Positions 53,291 through 64,000 of a DNA stretch of 64,000 nt are shown piece after piece. The DNA is from Capillidium heterosporum (taxonomy: Eukaryota; Entomophthoromycota; Entomophthoromycetes; Entomophthorales; Capillidiaceae): NCBI GenBank assembly GCA_016630905.1, contig WBMQ01000004.1, forward strand, positions 496,001 to 560,000, in the 5' to 3' direction. The notes below the pieces were generated by a model that made no database searches, was not told the DNA's origin, and saw only the letters and a program-made list of their open reading frames with translations. The translations under genes and the position numbers were made by a program. The first letter of the stretch is position 1. Each line of letters opens with the position of its first letter.

Positions 53291-54370
53291 TGTCAAGATG
53301 AGAGCTTCCAATCGCAATCAGCGAGTTTGAATGCCTCCGCTGTTTTGTAATGGCTAGATTTGACGTAGATTATCCCTTCTCATTAAACAATTGGTAAGAT
53401 TGCAACTATTGGAATTCTTACATCGGATGCTATGTTGCTGATAGCTTGAGTTCCTAAGCTATGATTGGAACCAAGAGAAGAAAAACATCAAGGTACTCAA
53501 TTAAAATCTAAGGGGCCAGAACAAGTTCGTAACCAAAATGGTTACAAATTGGGATATGACAGAGAAGGTTGATAGAGCAAGTGGTACAAAGGAACAAATA
53601 AGCGGGACAGGTCTATGATCTAGTAGTAAGGATTGTAACAACTAAAATTGTTATAATTTATACATTTTCTCCAATTTTAAGCCAGAGGTGAGCAACCAAT
53701 CCGTACGTAAATTATTTACTCAATATATTTGGTGTACTTTTTGAGCCATTTACACCTGCAGGCATATAAATTCTACTAGCGTTCCAAAATATCTGAGCTG
53801 AGCACTATAGTTACATTTGTAGGAATTCTTGATATTTAGAGTATTGCATCCCTTAAAAAACCATTAGTAAACCTACCGGATATCAAGTCTAGTACTTTAT
53901 AGTTTTGATTAAAGATATGCACACTAGTTTAAAATCACTATTTACTGTAAGTACTACATTGGATTAAACTGTCTAACTTGGGAAATTTATGATTTCCACA
54001 ACTGAGATAAGAGTTAATTTAGCTGAAGTCCAGCTAATTACAAGGATCCTTGGGAGTGATATAAGAGCTAATCCATCGATAATCTGTTTTTGGTTTTCAT
54101 AGTATACAAGACCACTTCGTTGATAGGCAATTTCCCCGCCTTATTACAACTATACCTACAATTGCACTGATAATTTGACCACTTTCAAAAAACCTGCCAT
54201 TGCACTTTGCTCCAGCTGGCGATCAGCTTCCTAGCTGGAAACTTTGCAAGCATAGAATCTATTCAGGGCATCCTAATGGCTTTAGATTATTTAACCATTA
54301 CCACTTAGGAATGTGTACATCCATTTCCTCAAAGCTTACCACCTGTCTGTCTTGGTTATGGGATTTGTAC
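53291..54370. other. Decayed or non-coding region
   Basis: About 1.1 kb, AT-rich, no convincing frame, repeat or RNA gene. Confidence 0.35.
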
Positions 54371-54378
54371 ACATCAAC

Positions 54379-55014
54379 GATGCATAAATTGACTCAGCTT
54401 ACCTACGTTCTTACAGCTCTTACGTGTTCATTCATGGCGTCTCCAAGTTACCTTCTAGCACAAATTACGACGGTTTTGATTATTAGCACAGTGAAACTTA
54501 TGACATTGCCATCAAAGGTGAAGGGACTTTGACTCAGATACGTGTTGTCACTATAAAGATCGACGTTAAAGGAAGGGGTAAAGTACATATAAAAACCCTT
54601 CCATCCATTTCCTCAATACCAACATCCAAGTTAGTAACTCCAGTTACATATCAATTTACAGAAAAGTGGCAACGCAAATGTCATCACCTTATCTCTAGGA
54701 AGTTGGAATTGAATCAGATTGGCACTGGAAATTATATCTAGTTTATATCTTAAACGTAATCCAAATCTACACTTCCAAACTCTATATTCCACAGTACCTG
54801 ATAACTACCGGTTCCAAATTGTGAGTTTAAGTGGCTTTGCTCAACTTATCTTACCTCTACCTTTCCAAGAGAACTTACAAGTTCGGGCACACTGAGAAAG
54901 CGAAAGTGAGTATACTTTCCAATGGAATCCACATCTATTTTATAAACACCAAACCGAACTCCAAGGTAGAATACCTTGGACAATCTCAACTCAGTCAATT
55001 TGGCTAAAGTTACA
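54379..55014 (+). pseudogene. Possible decayed secreted-protein gene
   Basis: Protein-like pieces in order: a signal-peptide-like 'MHKLTQLTYVLTALTCSF' at 54379, then beta-strand-like 'SETYDIAIKGEGTL', 'IRVVTIKIDVKGRGKVHIKT', 'PVTYQFTEKWQ', and at about 54880-55014 'TYKFGHTEKAKVSILSNG' and 'SKVEYLGQSQLSQFG'. Frames and splice sites do not join cleanly. Family not recognised. Could be a live gene with introns I cannot place. Confidence 0.3.
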
Positions 55015-55932
55015 ACAAGTGATTAGTCTACCGATGCCACTATTAACTTCAGTTAACTTGGATTTAGTGTGCTTACCTATTAAACATATCGCCTATAAAC
55101 TTTTCCTTTTATATTTGATGCTGAAATTTGTTGATAGCTATTAGCATAGCTTGGGATTAAATTTTGGTAGCGTTTCTTTGCAAAAGATCAAGTTTGATTA
55201 CATATTACTTTTGGCTCTAATTTTTAAAAAGTAGGTATTTTCGCCTCCTAGGTTCCCTGCCTTACATCTGATAAAACGGTAGGATATACTATCATCACTT
55301 GAATTAAGTACATCCTCAAACCTAACTTTCAACTACCTATTTCCAAGCAGTATAGTTCGATATAGGTATTCTATTCTACTAGGTTCACGTTATAAAATAC
55401 AGTATTAGCATTTGGAAAATTATCCTTATAAGCATTAATAAATAAAGATAATAAAGTTACACTTTTCGAACTGTAGTACTACATGTATGCTCTCCCTATC
55501 ATTTTTCCTTCCAGACTTTTAAATATAATATAAAGTTCTAAATAGATGGAGGTGATTTTCATTTACTTTTCTATATAAACTCAATAAAACCTTGTTAGGT
55601 ATATCTGCAGTTAGATTTTATAGTAATATTCTTTAAAAGTAAACAGTTATTATTCCATCTATTCTTTTGTCTTTGGAGTTGATGTAAAGGTCAATAAAAG
55701 TTATTTTAAAGAAAAAATAGAGATAGTGAGCTGAGATGTCAAAATATATACTACAAACGATTCCATCTGAAATTTTGAATTTTTAAAGTATATTAAAATA
55801 CTGTATATAGATCATATAAGGTTTGAATTATAGTTTGTATAGATGCTTAAACTACACAGGTGAAAATGACACCAAACTCTATATATTAAACTTTAATAAA
55901 ATAGCACCCAAATCTATAAAGTCGCTTTCCAT
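55015..55932. other. AT-rich intergenic region
   Basis: Nothing recognised. The last few hundred bases are the 3' flank of the helicase gene. Confidence 0.4.
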
Positions 55933-57534
55933 CTACCTACGGATCTTACGTTTGGCGAACTTGGTCTTGGGCATGACGTCGGGTTCGTCATCCATGGCAT
56001 TCAACTTGTCCAACTTACTTCTGGAGCCCCCAGATTTCTTGGCCGCCAAACTTTCCTTCAATTCCTAAAAGCAAAAAGTTAGTATCTGAAATTGAAATTT
56101 CAAAAAATAAAAACTTACCAAAGTAGCTATACGTTGGGCCTCTGAGACACGCTCCTGTAATAGTAGTACAGCATCTTTATCGACAGGGAACTCGGACATC
56201 TTTTTACCAACGACTGTTTCAATCCGCTGTAGTAATTCGACATCATATTGAGTAACCAAAGTCAATGACTTACCAGCTCTACCAGCTCTTGCAGTTCGGC
56301 CTACGCGATGGATGTAATCCTTACTGTGGGTAGGCACGTCGTAATTAATAACTAAATCGACAGAGGGGATATCTAGACCTCGCGCTGCCACGTCAGTAGC
56401 TACCAAAAGGTTACGCGTCCCTGCTTTAAATTTGGTGAGGGCGCCTACTCGCTTAACCATAGAAAGTTGGCCGTGTAGAGGGATAGCTGGAAATCCCAAG
56501 TTTCTTAGCATCAAAGCTACCTTCTGACAGTCGTTGCAAGTCCTCGTAAATACGATTGCTGAATTCCCTGCCAGTTCGTTCATAAGGTAGACCAAATAGG
56601 AATCCTTATGTTTAAAGGGGAAGAACAAGTAGTACTGTAGTAACGTATCTACAGTCGAGTATTTTGCCGAGACTTCAACTTTGATGGGCGAGTTTAAACT
56701 AGCGCGCTGCAGTTTAGCTACCTTGGTTGTCATAGTTGCTGAAAACAAAAAGGTGTTGCGCTGCTTAGGTAGGACTTTGAGAATCTGTTCAATCTTGGGG
56801 CCGAAATCCATATCCAAAAGTTTGTCGGCTTCGTCCATGACTAAATACTTCAAAGTACGGAAGCTGAACCCTTTGGTATTTTCCAAGTGATCTTGGATAC
56901 GTCCCGGGGTAGCGATGACGATATGGGGTTTCTTGCTGAGGGCGATGGCTTGCGAGACCATATCCATACCTCCAACGATCACGCAAGACTTGACTCCGAT
57001 ACTTGAACCTAAACTTTCAAAGGTCTCTGAAATTTGGATGGCCAACTCTCTGTTAAGTTGTTTTACATTAATAAAATGAAAAATGTAACAAATTTACCTA
57101 GTAGGTGCCAAAACCAAGGCAAACAGTCCACTGGGGTTGTTCCATAGTGAGTGCAAAATAGGCAAAGCAAATGCAGCTGTCTTGCCCGACCCAGTCTGTG
57201 CCAAGCCAATGATATCCCTACCCTGTAACGCGTAGGGAATGGCTTCCTGCTGAATTTCGGTTGGTTTCTTAAAGTTCAAACTGTCGCAAGCTTCACATAA
57301 CGCTGGTAACAAACCCTTTGTTTTAAAATATAAATAAATTGGTTAGGTATTGATATTGTAAATATTGAAAGCTACCAATTTCTTAAACGTATCCTTAGAT
57401 TCGGAAGCATCCTTCTTGGAGGTCTCTAAACTCAAATCTTCTTTTTGGCTAGAGGTTGTGGAGCCATTATCCGATGCTGAGTCGGATTGGTACTGTTCTT
57501 CATTGCTTTCCAAGTCGTGATCCCGTTTGGACAT
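55933..57534 (-). CDS. RRP3: DEAD-box RNA helicase Rrp3/DDX47
   Basis: Nucleolar ATP-dependent RNA helicase needed for 18S rRNA maturation (family knowledge). An acidic Ser-rich start ('[15 protein letters not shown]') is followed by the Q motif ('[13 protein letters not shown]'), motif I '[11 protein letters not shown]', Ia 'LAPTRELAIQ' across an intron, 'TPGRIQDHL', II '[10 protein letters not shown]', III 'FSATMT', IV 'AIVFTRT', V '[12 protein letters not shown]', VI '[11 protein letters not shown]'. The diagnostic Rrp3 segment '[16 protein letters not shown]' is present, then 'VGKKMSEFP', and a basic last exon ending 'KRKIRR'. Four exons with short introns; start ATG 57532-57534, stop 55933-55935. 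About 450-480 residues, normal for the family. Confidence 0.94.
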
Positions 57535-57996
57535 CTTATATTGCAATTGAAACTTCGATTTAGGTTGTTGAGAAATTGAAAAAGTTTTGTGTTTGAATAT
57601 TTTTATGGATCTTTGGAATTGGAGAATAGAAAGCCGGAAATATACCAATGGGTATTAAGTTGATTGGTCTATTCTATAAGGACTTTACTGAGCACTAAAA
57701 GTTTTTATATAGGGGGTAGGGATATATAAAGATATAGATAGGCATCATAAATAGGTATTGGAGGAGATTAGTAGATATATTGAATGGATGGAAATATACA
57801 TCGCCATCAAGCTCAAGCTAAAAAATAAAATAACTGATAAAATCAGCAGGCACAAGGAAAAGTTGTAATAAACACATATACTGGAATATCCAAATTTGTA
57901 AAACAAAAATTACTTTATTATAATTTTCTACACTTAAACCTTCAAAACATCTTTTTAAAACTATACTCTACTTCCACGTTTCCCACAAGTCTAAGT
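57535..57996. other. Intergenic spacer
   Basis: Upstream region of RRP3 and 3' flank of the next minus-strand gene. No feature beyond AT-rich sequence. Confidence 0.4.
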
Positions 57997-60076
57997 TTAA
58001 AACTCTTTCACCTCCAATTTGCCTCCTTGATCATTACCGTCCAACCTCTGCACCAACGTCTGTAAAACTTTGAAGTTGATGCCAATTTCGTTCAAGTTCG
58101 CCGAGCAGTTTTGTATACTTAGCAATAGTTCCTTACACACATCATCAACTTTGATAACTGCCCTATCCTCCTTAATGGATCTGTCTATATACGACAGCCA
58201 ATTGTTGAGTAGGGTAAAGGCTAATTCACGTTCACCCAACTTGAGCAGGTAGTCGATAATTTTTAGATTGGCTGACAACTTGGCGCTATCCTTGAATCCG
58301 ACGTTCTTGAAGTAGTTGATGTTGATGAGAGTGTTGGTTAAGGTGATGATGCGGCTCTTAAACTTGTAAGTGAAAGCTAATGTCAGATATGTCGTTATCA
58401 GCTGGTCATTAGAAGGGTTTGTGAAATCAAATTTGAACTTGGTTTCCAATAGTGATATGACTTTCAATTCTAATACTTTGAAGTAAGGTAGCCGCTCCAG
58501 CTTGATTAGCGTCACATTGTCCAACTTGGATTTTAGCAGGAAAGTTAGTCCGTTGACCAAAGTAGGTGGATCTTGGCATACCAACAGACAATCAACAATC
58601 GAATCTAAAAGTTGATTTTGCTGTTCCGGGCTACAAGTTATAAACTCTTGTAGCCGAATGAATTTGGGCAGGCACAGGTGCAAAATCTTTCGAGTTAGGT
58701 TGGGGTGTTGACTCGCGTACTGGAAGGCGAAAATAAAATAGTTAATATCGAAGTTGGAATTAGCTAACTTGACATTTAAAATCTTGAGTAAATGGGAAGG
58801 ATCGTGGTTCAAACTAAGCAACTTCAGAGAAAGCTCGGTCGTCAAATCGCAGTGTTGGATCTGTAAACTCGTTTGTAATGCTTGTAGGCGGAAGATATGA
58901 TCCACCGTCAAATTAATATCGGTTTGCTCCATCGCCTTCAAGTTGAAATTGAACCCTTCCAAGCTGTTCCTAGGTACAATCGAAGTTGGGAAGGTTGCCA
59001 AAAAGTTGGGGAGTAGGTGGTTGCTGTCCAAGAACTTACATCCACAATCCAACGCAAGCTTGGTAATCCTATCTACGAATCCATATCTATCGACTTTACT
59101 GTTGGATACAACGAACCTACTCAAAATTAAAAAAGGTAATGGATCGCCACCCAAATCTTGTCCTAGGTTGGCTAATTTGACTAGTAAATCGTAACACTCC
59201 ATTACATATTTCGAATCCTGAGTTACCAAACTTAGACTGGCGTACCCCAAGACAATAGCGTTCAACTCCCGCTTCTTGAGGTGCAGCTTGGAATCTAGTA
59301 ACTCGTTCTTCAGCCTATTGAATTTGACTTCCAAACTATGGATTTGGTTGGACTCGGCTTTACGTTGTAATTGGAAGGGACTATCCAAGTCAACGTTCAA
59401 GTAGTTGGCATCAGAAGTAAAATTATCTACCAACTTCAAGCTTAAATTCAGTAACTTTAAGGTGGCGACATCGGTAAAGTGACTGTCATTAATTAAAATT
59501 TGATGGAGAAAAGTGGGGAAGAGGTTTTGAATAGATTGAGCTGTTACAAAGCTTACGTCGAAGAGGTCGAAAGTTGGGTTGTTCTTCCAGTTGAAAATCA
59601 GGATGAACTTGTCGAAATTAGGACTCCCAGCGCGTACTAGGTAAACTACGGTTAAAAGCTGGACTTCCTTAGTCAATTTAGCCTGGTTCGTAGTGGTAGG
59701 ATCTAAGTCTAAAATGAAAAGCTCCAGTTGTTTGACCCTCTTCAATATTTCTCTATCATCTTGAGCTGACTCTATTTCTTTTAACTTGATCGTTATCTCA
59801 TGCAAAGTTTGTGGGTTGAGAGCTGGGTTATCTTTGAGTAGCGGTATTGTCTTGAATTTGGTCGTAGTTTCCAGCTTTTTATCAAAGCTTCGTCTGCGAT
59901 AGAAGTTACAACTTGGAGCGGTTGAAAACTTGGCTAGGTTGGTACCTACCTTTTTAATAAAAAAGATGAATACTTTGAAATGTAAATGAAAATTGAAAGC
60001 TTACCTTTGATACGATTCTTGAATTTTCGAACTTGAGCTTGGGCTTCAATTGGGTTTTGGAGAAGGTACGTAACAT
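57997..60076 (-). CDS. Unidentified, probably mitochondrial, all-helical protein
   Basis: About 675 residues from two exons. The first exon (ATG 60074-60076) gives a basic, hydroxyl-rich start 'MLRTFSKTQLKPKLKF' without acidic residues at the outset, then 'NLAKFSTAPSCNFYRRRSFD' after a 56-nt intron. This resembles a mitochondrial presequence with a processing-site-like RRR-S. The remainder is Leu/Asn/Lys-rich and helical throughout (for example 'LHLKKRELNAIVLGYASLSL' and 'LLKLGERELAFTLLNNWL'), in the manner of helical-repeat organelle RNA-processing proteins, but no PPR consensus is clear. Rapidly evolving mitochondrial expression factor is a guess. Not recognised by name. Confidence 0.65.
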
Positions 60077-62070
60077 GTTGGTCCTATACTTGTTGAACTT
60101 CTTAAACTTCTATGCTTCTTCTATGTATCGATCTATATATCTATGTATATTCTCTCTATCGTAGTCGAATACTCGTTGGGAAGGAGCTCTTTGCTTGGAT
60201 GGACTTTCCAAAATTTACATGGCAGTTCCGAAAATTTTCATCAGATTATTTTTCTCCAATCAACGTAAAGAAACTATTGGAGGCCTGATGGGTTGATGTA
60301 GAGGAACACTTCCTTTATGGATTATTGGATCAGTTTTGCTTTAGAAGTTGATAGATTTGTAAATCCGAACTTAATTTAATGGTTATGAGCTGGAAAGTAG
60401 CACATTTGGAATGTACAAGTGCTTGATAGAGTCGATCTAAAAGAGTGAAATTAGGTGTAGAAAGGATACCAAACCTCTAGAAAAGTAGAGTGGGATGTAC
60501 AGTTTAATACAAACATATGTTATCGAATTGTTGGTGACTTAAACTCTGCAGCTGAATTATTAACATTTTATACTTACAAAAGTTTAGTATTGGCTTTGAA
60601 CTTTTGTAAAAAGTATATTTAAATCAATTATAGCTTTTATTTAGGAAAGTTGCAAGTTTGAATTCAGTTAGCACTATATCGGCAAATGTTAGTATGGTTT
60701 TATTTAATAAGTATTTTGGTATATATATAAGCTAAAAGTGTACATTAAATAAAATCAGAGTAGCTTGGAAATCAATGGATGGTCTGATTAGCACTAAAGT
60801 GTAATTAAACTTCCAAGACTCTAAAAACCTATGCCAATATCCTCATCAAGTGATGCAAAAGTTAAAAATGCCTATTGTTGTTGAAAAGTTTAGTTAGCAA
60901 TCAGCTTTTCAGGTGAGCTTTCTTTAATACCTAATATCGCCAACCCAGTACACTAATATCTTTAAATCTTTTTTGAAATGGTGTCCTCCTCGATAACAAA
61001 ACCTCAGTTTTGAAACTGGGTGTGTAGTAGCTTCTTGAAATTCTCCAAGATGGATAGCGTACACGATAAAGTTTCTGGATAGCTTCCTGGACATTCCTTT
61101 GGGAAAGATTTAGAATTTACCCCTGCTTTAGGAAAGTATATCGCTGTCTATATAAAGCATAACACAGATGATGCCATTCTCAAAGCATATACATGCTTCA
61201 ATATATTGGTAGTTTAGATGGACAGTGCATAGCACTCCCAATGCCGAAATTACGGTGCAGCATAAGCACCTTTATCTGAAATAAGGTGCGGCCTATTTTC
61301 AGATAAGATACTATCAAATCTAACTAATCCAAAGGTAAAGATATAAATAAAGATTTATTCCACTATAAGCGGTAATTCCACAGTAAGTAATATGTCAATA
61401 CTACAACATTCTGCCAATCTATTGCTTCCAATAGGAACAGAGATAAACGATAATGATTTTATCTATAAATTCTTAACTAGACAATTGCCATTACTGCGTT
61501 ACTAAACCAAATTAAAGAGCTTCAAGACTCAAGGCGTCAATGGATGAACAGCATGCCGTCGATTCTGGTTCCTATAGAATCTATGAATGATGCAGAACCA
61601 ACAGCGAGCGTGGGACCTTTCCGTTTGGGATCCCTAGCAATTTATACGGCTCCTCACAGAAAGCATATATAGATTAAATTTCTGGGGAAAATAGTGCTAT
61701 ACCAAATTAGTCTAATGAGAAGCTCAAACTAATCGATTGGAAGGCCCTATCAAGTTCCGCCAAAGGAAGAAATCGCTTGCTATTCAATCCTATTTGCCAG
61801 TAGAAGCAAACAAGCTGGTACTTGTTTATCGTGCAGTCCTCTCCCATATTTATTTGCTAGAAACATAAATTATTTATGGATGGTGATTTGCGGGGAATGC
61901 AATCCTTTAATTTGATAAGGGTCGTTTCCTCTCAACCAATGGTTTAAGCTTGAACGCTATTCCTGGTGGATTACAGCATGTTTACGTTCCACTATAAATA
62001 GGAAAAATTCCCTAGCTGGCAGTAGCTTCAATCTTTCACTTCAACTCATAATTATCTAATATTAACCACA
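60077..62070. other. Long divergent intergenic region
   Basis: About 2 kb between the mitochondrial-type gene and UGP1. No gene recognised. Contains nested inverted repeats at 61266-61305 (7-bp arms GCACCTT/AAGGTGC and 9-bp arms TATCTGAAA/TTTCAGATA). A TATA element TATAAATA at 61993-62000 lies about 70 bp before UGP1. The region's length suggests a larger UGP1 control region, but no known operator is evident. Confidence 0.45.
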
Positions 62071-63690
62071 ATGCCTCAAACCGGATCCGCTTCAGCCAGC
62101 CCACGTATCGGTGCCATAAGTGGCGACGCCTTCGACAGTTCTCGTCCTGGAACCCCTTCTCTACAGGTACTTTTTTTCAAATTACTTTTTTTAATCTAGT
62201 AGGAATTCCACAAAACTAGCACCAACGCCTCAGCAAGAGCTCTTCGCCTAGAGCTAGATGCCCTCGTAGAGACTGCCCCTGAGAACAACAAGACCTCTTT
62301 CGCCAAGGAGATGGATGACTTTTTCCAGCTTTTCCTCCGCTTTACCGAAGAGAAGAACAAGGAGAAGCTGTAAGTTTTGCTTTATATTTCGTTTATTTAT
62401 ATTTTTAGTAACTGGTCAAAGGTCAACTCGCCCCCTGAGGACAAGATCATCCCTTTCGCCAACTTGGAAAAGGCCAACGTAACCGACCGTGATCTCCTAG
62501 ACAAACTGGCTGTCCTCAAGTTGAACGGTGGTCTCGGTACCACTATGGGTTGCGTCGGTCCCAAATCTGCTATTGAAGTTAGAGATAACATGTCGTTCTT
62601 GGACCTGACCGTACGTCAAATCGAATACTTGAACAAGATGTCCGGTGCCAACGTCCCCTTGTTGTTGATGAACTCCTTCAACACGGCTGAAGAAACCTAC
62701 CGTATGGTCCAGAAGTTCGAGAACCACAACATCGTCATCCAGAACTTCAACCAGTCCCGCTACCCTCGTATCAAGAAAGACACCTACATGCCATTCCCTG
62801 CTACCCACGACGATGCCATCACCTCTTGGTACCCACCTGGTCACGGTGATCTTTTCGAATCCTTGAACAACTCGGGATTACTCGACCAGCTTTTGGACGA
62901 AGGCAAGGAATACCTCTTCGTATCCAACATCGACAACTTGGGTGCCATCGTCGACACCACCATCCTCAAGCACGTCATTGACTCGGGGGCCGAGTTCGTC
63001 ATGGAGGTAACTAACAAGACCAAGGCCGATATCAAGGGTGGTACCCTCATCGACTACAATGGGCAGATCCGTCTACTGGAAATTGCCCAAGTACCTGCCG
63101 ACCATGTCGAGGACTTCAAATCCATCCGTAAGTTCAAGATCTTCAACACCAACAACTTGTGGGTGTCCATCAAGGCCATCAAGCGCGTCGTTGAGGCCCG
63201 TGAGCTCAGCATGGAGATCATCGTCAACAACAAGGTAGCTCCCAACGGTGAAGCCGTCATCCAACTGGAGACCGCTGTCGGTGCTGCCATCAAACACTTC
63301 AACGGTGCCCATGGTATCAACGTCCCTCGATCCCGCTTCTTACCCGTCAAATCGACCTCCGACCTGTTCTTAGTCACCTCAGATCTGTACCAGATGCACC
63401 ATGGTGTCCTATCCATGAACTCCAAGCGCCAGTTCACTACGGTTCCCGTTGTCAAACTGGGTGACCATTTCAAGAAGGTTGCCGACTTCCAGTCGCGCTT
63501 CCGTGGCCCACCCCACATCTTGGAGTTGGACCACTTGACCATCACCGGCGATGTCACCATGGGTAAGGATGTTACATTGAAAGGCACCGTTATCATCGTC
63601 GCCAACCACGGCTCAAGGATCGACATCCCATCTGGTGCCATTCTCGACGACAAAGTTGTCTCTGGTAACTTGCGTATCTTAGAACATTAG
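62071..63690 (+). CDS. UGP1: UTP-glucose-1-phosphate uridylyltransferase
   Basis: Makes UDP-glucose from UTP and glucose-1-phosphate in the cytosol, the precursor for glucan, glycogen and trehalose. 514 residues from three exons (62071-62166, 62203-62369, 62409-63690). A Ser-rich N terminus precedes the catalytic domain with nucleotide-binding loop '[18 protein letters not shown]', 'FNQSRYPRI', the 'YPPGHGD' glucose-1-phosphate/uridine loop, '[12 protein letters not shown]' and '[16 protein letters not shown]'. The C terminus is the left-handed beta-helix oligomerisation domain ('[20 protein letters not shown]'). Length and all motifs match fungal UGPases; codon usage is more C-rich than its neighbours, as expected for a highly expressed gene. 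Confidence 0.96.
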
Positions 63691-64000
63691 TTTTGCTTAT
63701 TTTTGCACTTCCTACTTGCTTTACCTCGTTCTCTTCCAATTAAAATAAGTGTATTTTTTAAAGGTTGGGTATTTTTAAAACTCATTGGGATGAAGTACAT
63801 GTAACTTTAGTTTAGATTGGGATAGATAGTCATGAAAGATTTCAATACAAGGTTAATTTATATATTATCCATGCACTTCACCTTTGTGTCTTAATAATAT
63901 GGTTTAAATATGTTGATAAAAGCAATGTATACATTGTACTATCTAAAATCTAGACAGTACCCATATATATGCCATCTAATTGTAAGGAAATTAAATATTT
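63691..64000. other. 3' flank of UGP1
   Basis: AT-rich end of the window, no supported feature. Confidence 0.4.

Noticed and set aside
62397-63653. Several long minus-strand frames opposite UGP1 and the fungalysin gene
   Set aside because: They are complements of strongly coding, C-rich exons with no recognisable protein features.

Overview
The window is a gene-dense, AT-rich stretch of a fungal nuclear genome. The fungal signs are many short spliceosomal introns (about 40-140 nt, GTA(A/T) to TAG), a Zn2Cys6/Fungal_trans regulator, a secreted M36 fungalysin, an Rrp3 helicase and a branchpoint-binding protein. A clear FANCD2 and a plain 7TM receptor favour an early-diverging fungus (Zoopagomycota/Mucoromycota grade) over the yeasts. 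That placement is inference; no rRNA or organelle sequence is present.

Layout. 1-6.1 kb: the 3' end of a kinase-like gene, an SH3BGR/thioredoxin-fold gene with a long acidic leader, and SF1/BBP (minus). 7.8-12 kb: a compact group of a Zn2Cys6 regulator, an HD-domain oxygenase of the PhnZ/TmpB type and a divergent Fe(II)/2-oxoglutarate dioxygenase of the PhnY/TmpA type. This pair matches the bacterial two-enzyme oxidative phosphonate pathway and shares a 421-bp promoter with a Gcn4-like, CRE-like and CACGTG (Pho4-type) cluster. 13.1-20.2 kb: a mitochondrial carrier and a GBF1/Gea-type Arf-GEF (minus). 20.2-23.6 kb: sparse, with one plausible unidentified four-exon gene.

23.7-34.5 kb: seven head-to-tail paralogues. 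They look like the DNA-binding half of plant/oomycete-type mariner transposases with no catalytic domain. Each has two copies of one helix-turn-helix block, a GRK linker and a second type of HTH. The upstream non-coding sequence was duplicated with the genes. Four copies are open and three carry frame breaks.

34.8-40.9 kb: FANCD2 (minus) and a divergent CysG-like fusion of Met8 and uroporphyrinogen-III methyltransferase for siroheme synthesis. 43.4-45.3 kb: fungalysin. 45.8-53.3 kb: a rearranged island with a nearly whole Tc1/mariner-type element (48231-51013, TA target duplication, imperfect inverted repeats), a truncated relative, a 7TM receptor gene, and an inverted chimeric duplicate of that receptor's 3' end joined to a piece of an unidentified broken gene. 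53.3-55.9 kb is mostly decayed sequence. 55.9-60.1 kb: Rrp3/DDX47 helicase and an unidentified, probably mitochondrial helical protein. 62.1-63.7 kb: UTP-glucose-1-phosphate uridylyltransferase.

Several otherwise sound genes show a single +1 step in frame, often exactly at a stop codon or at CCC-A. Sequence error is the simplest reading, but the pattern is recorded as a finding.
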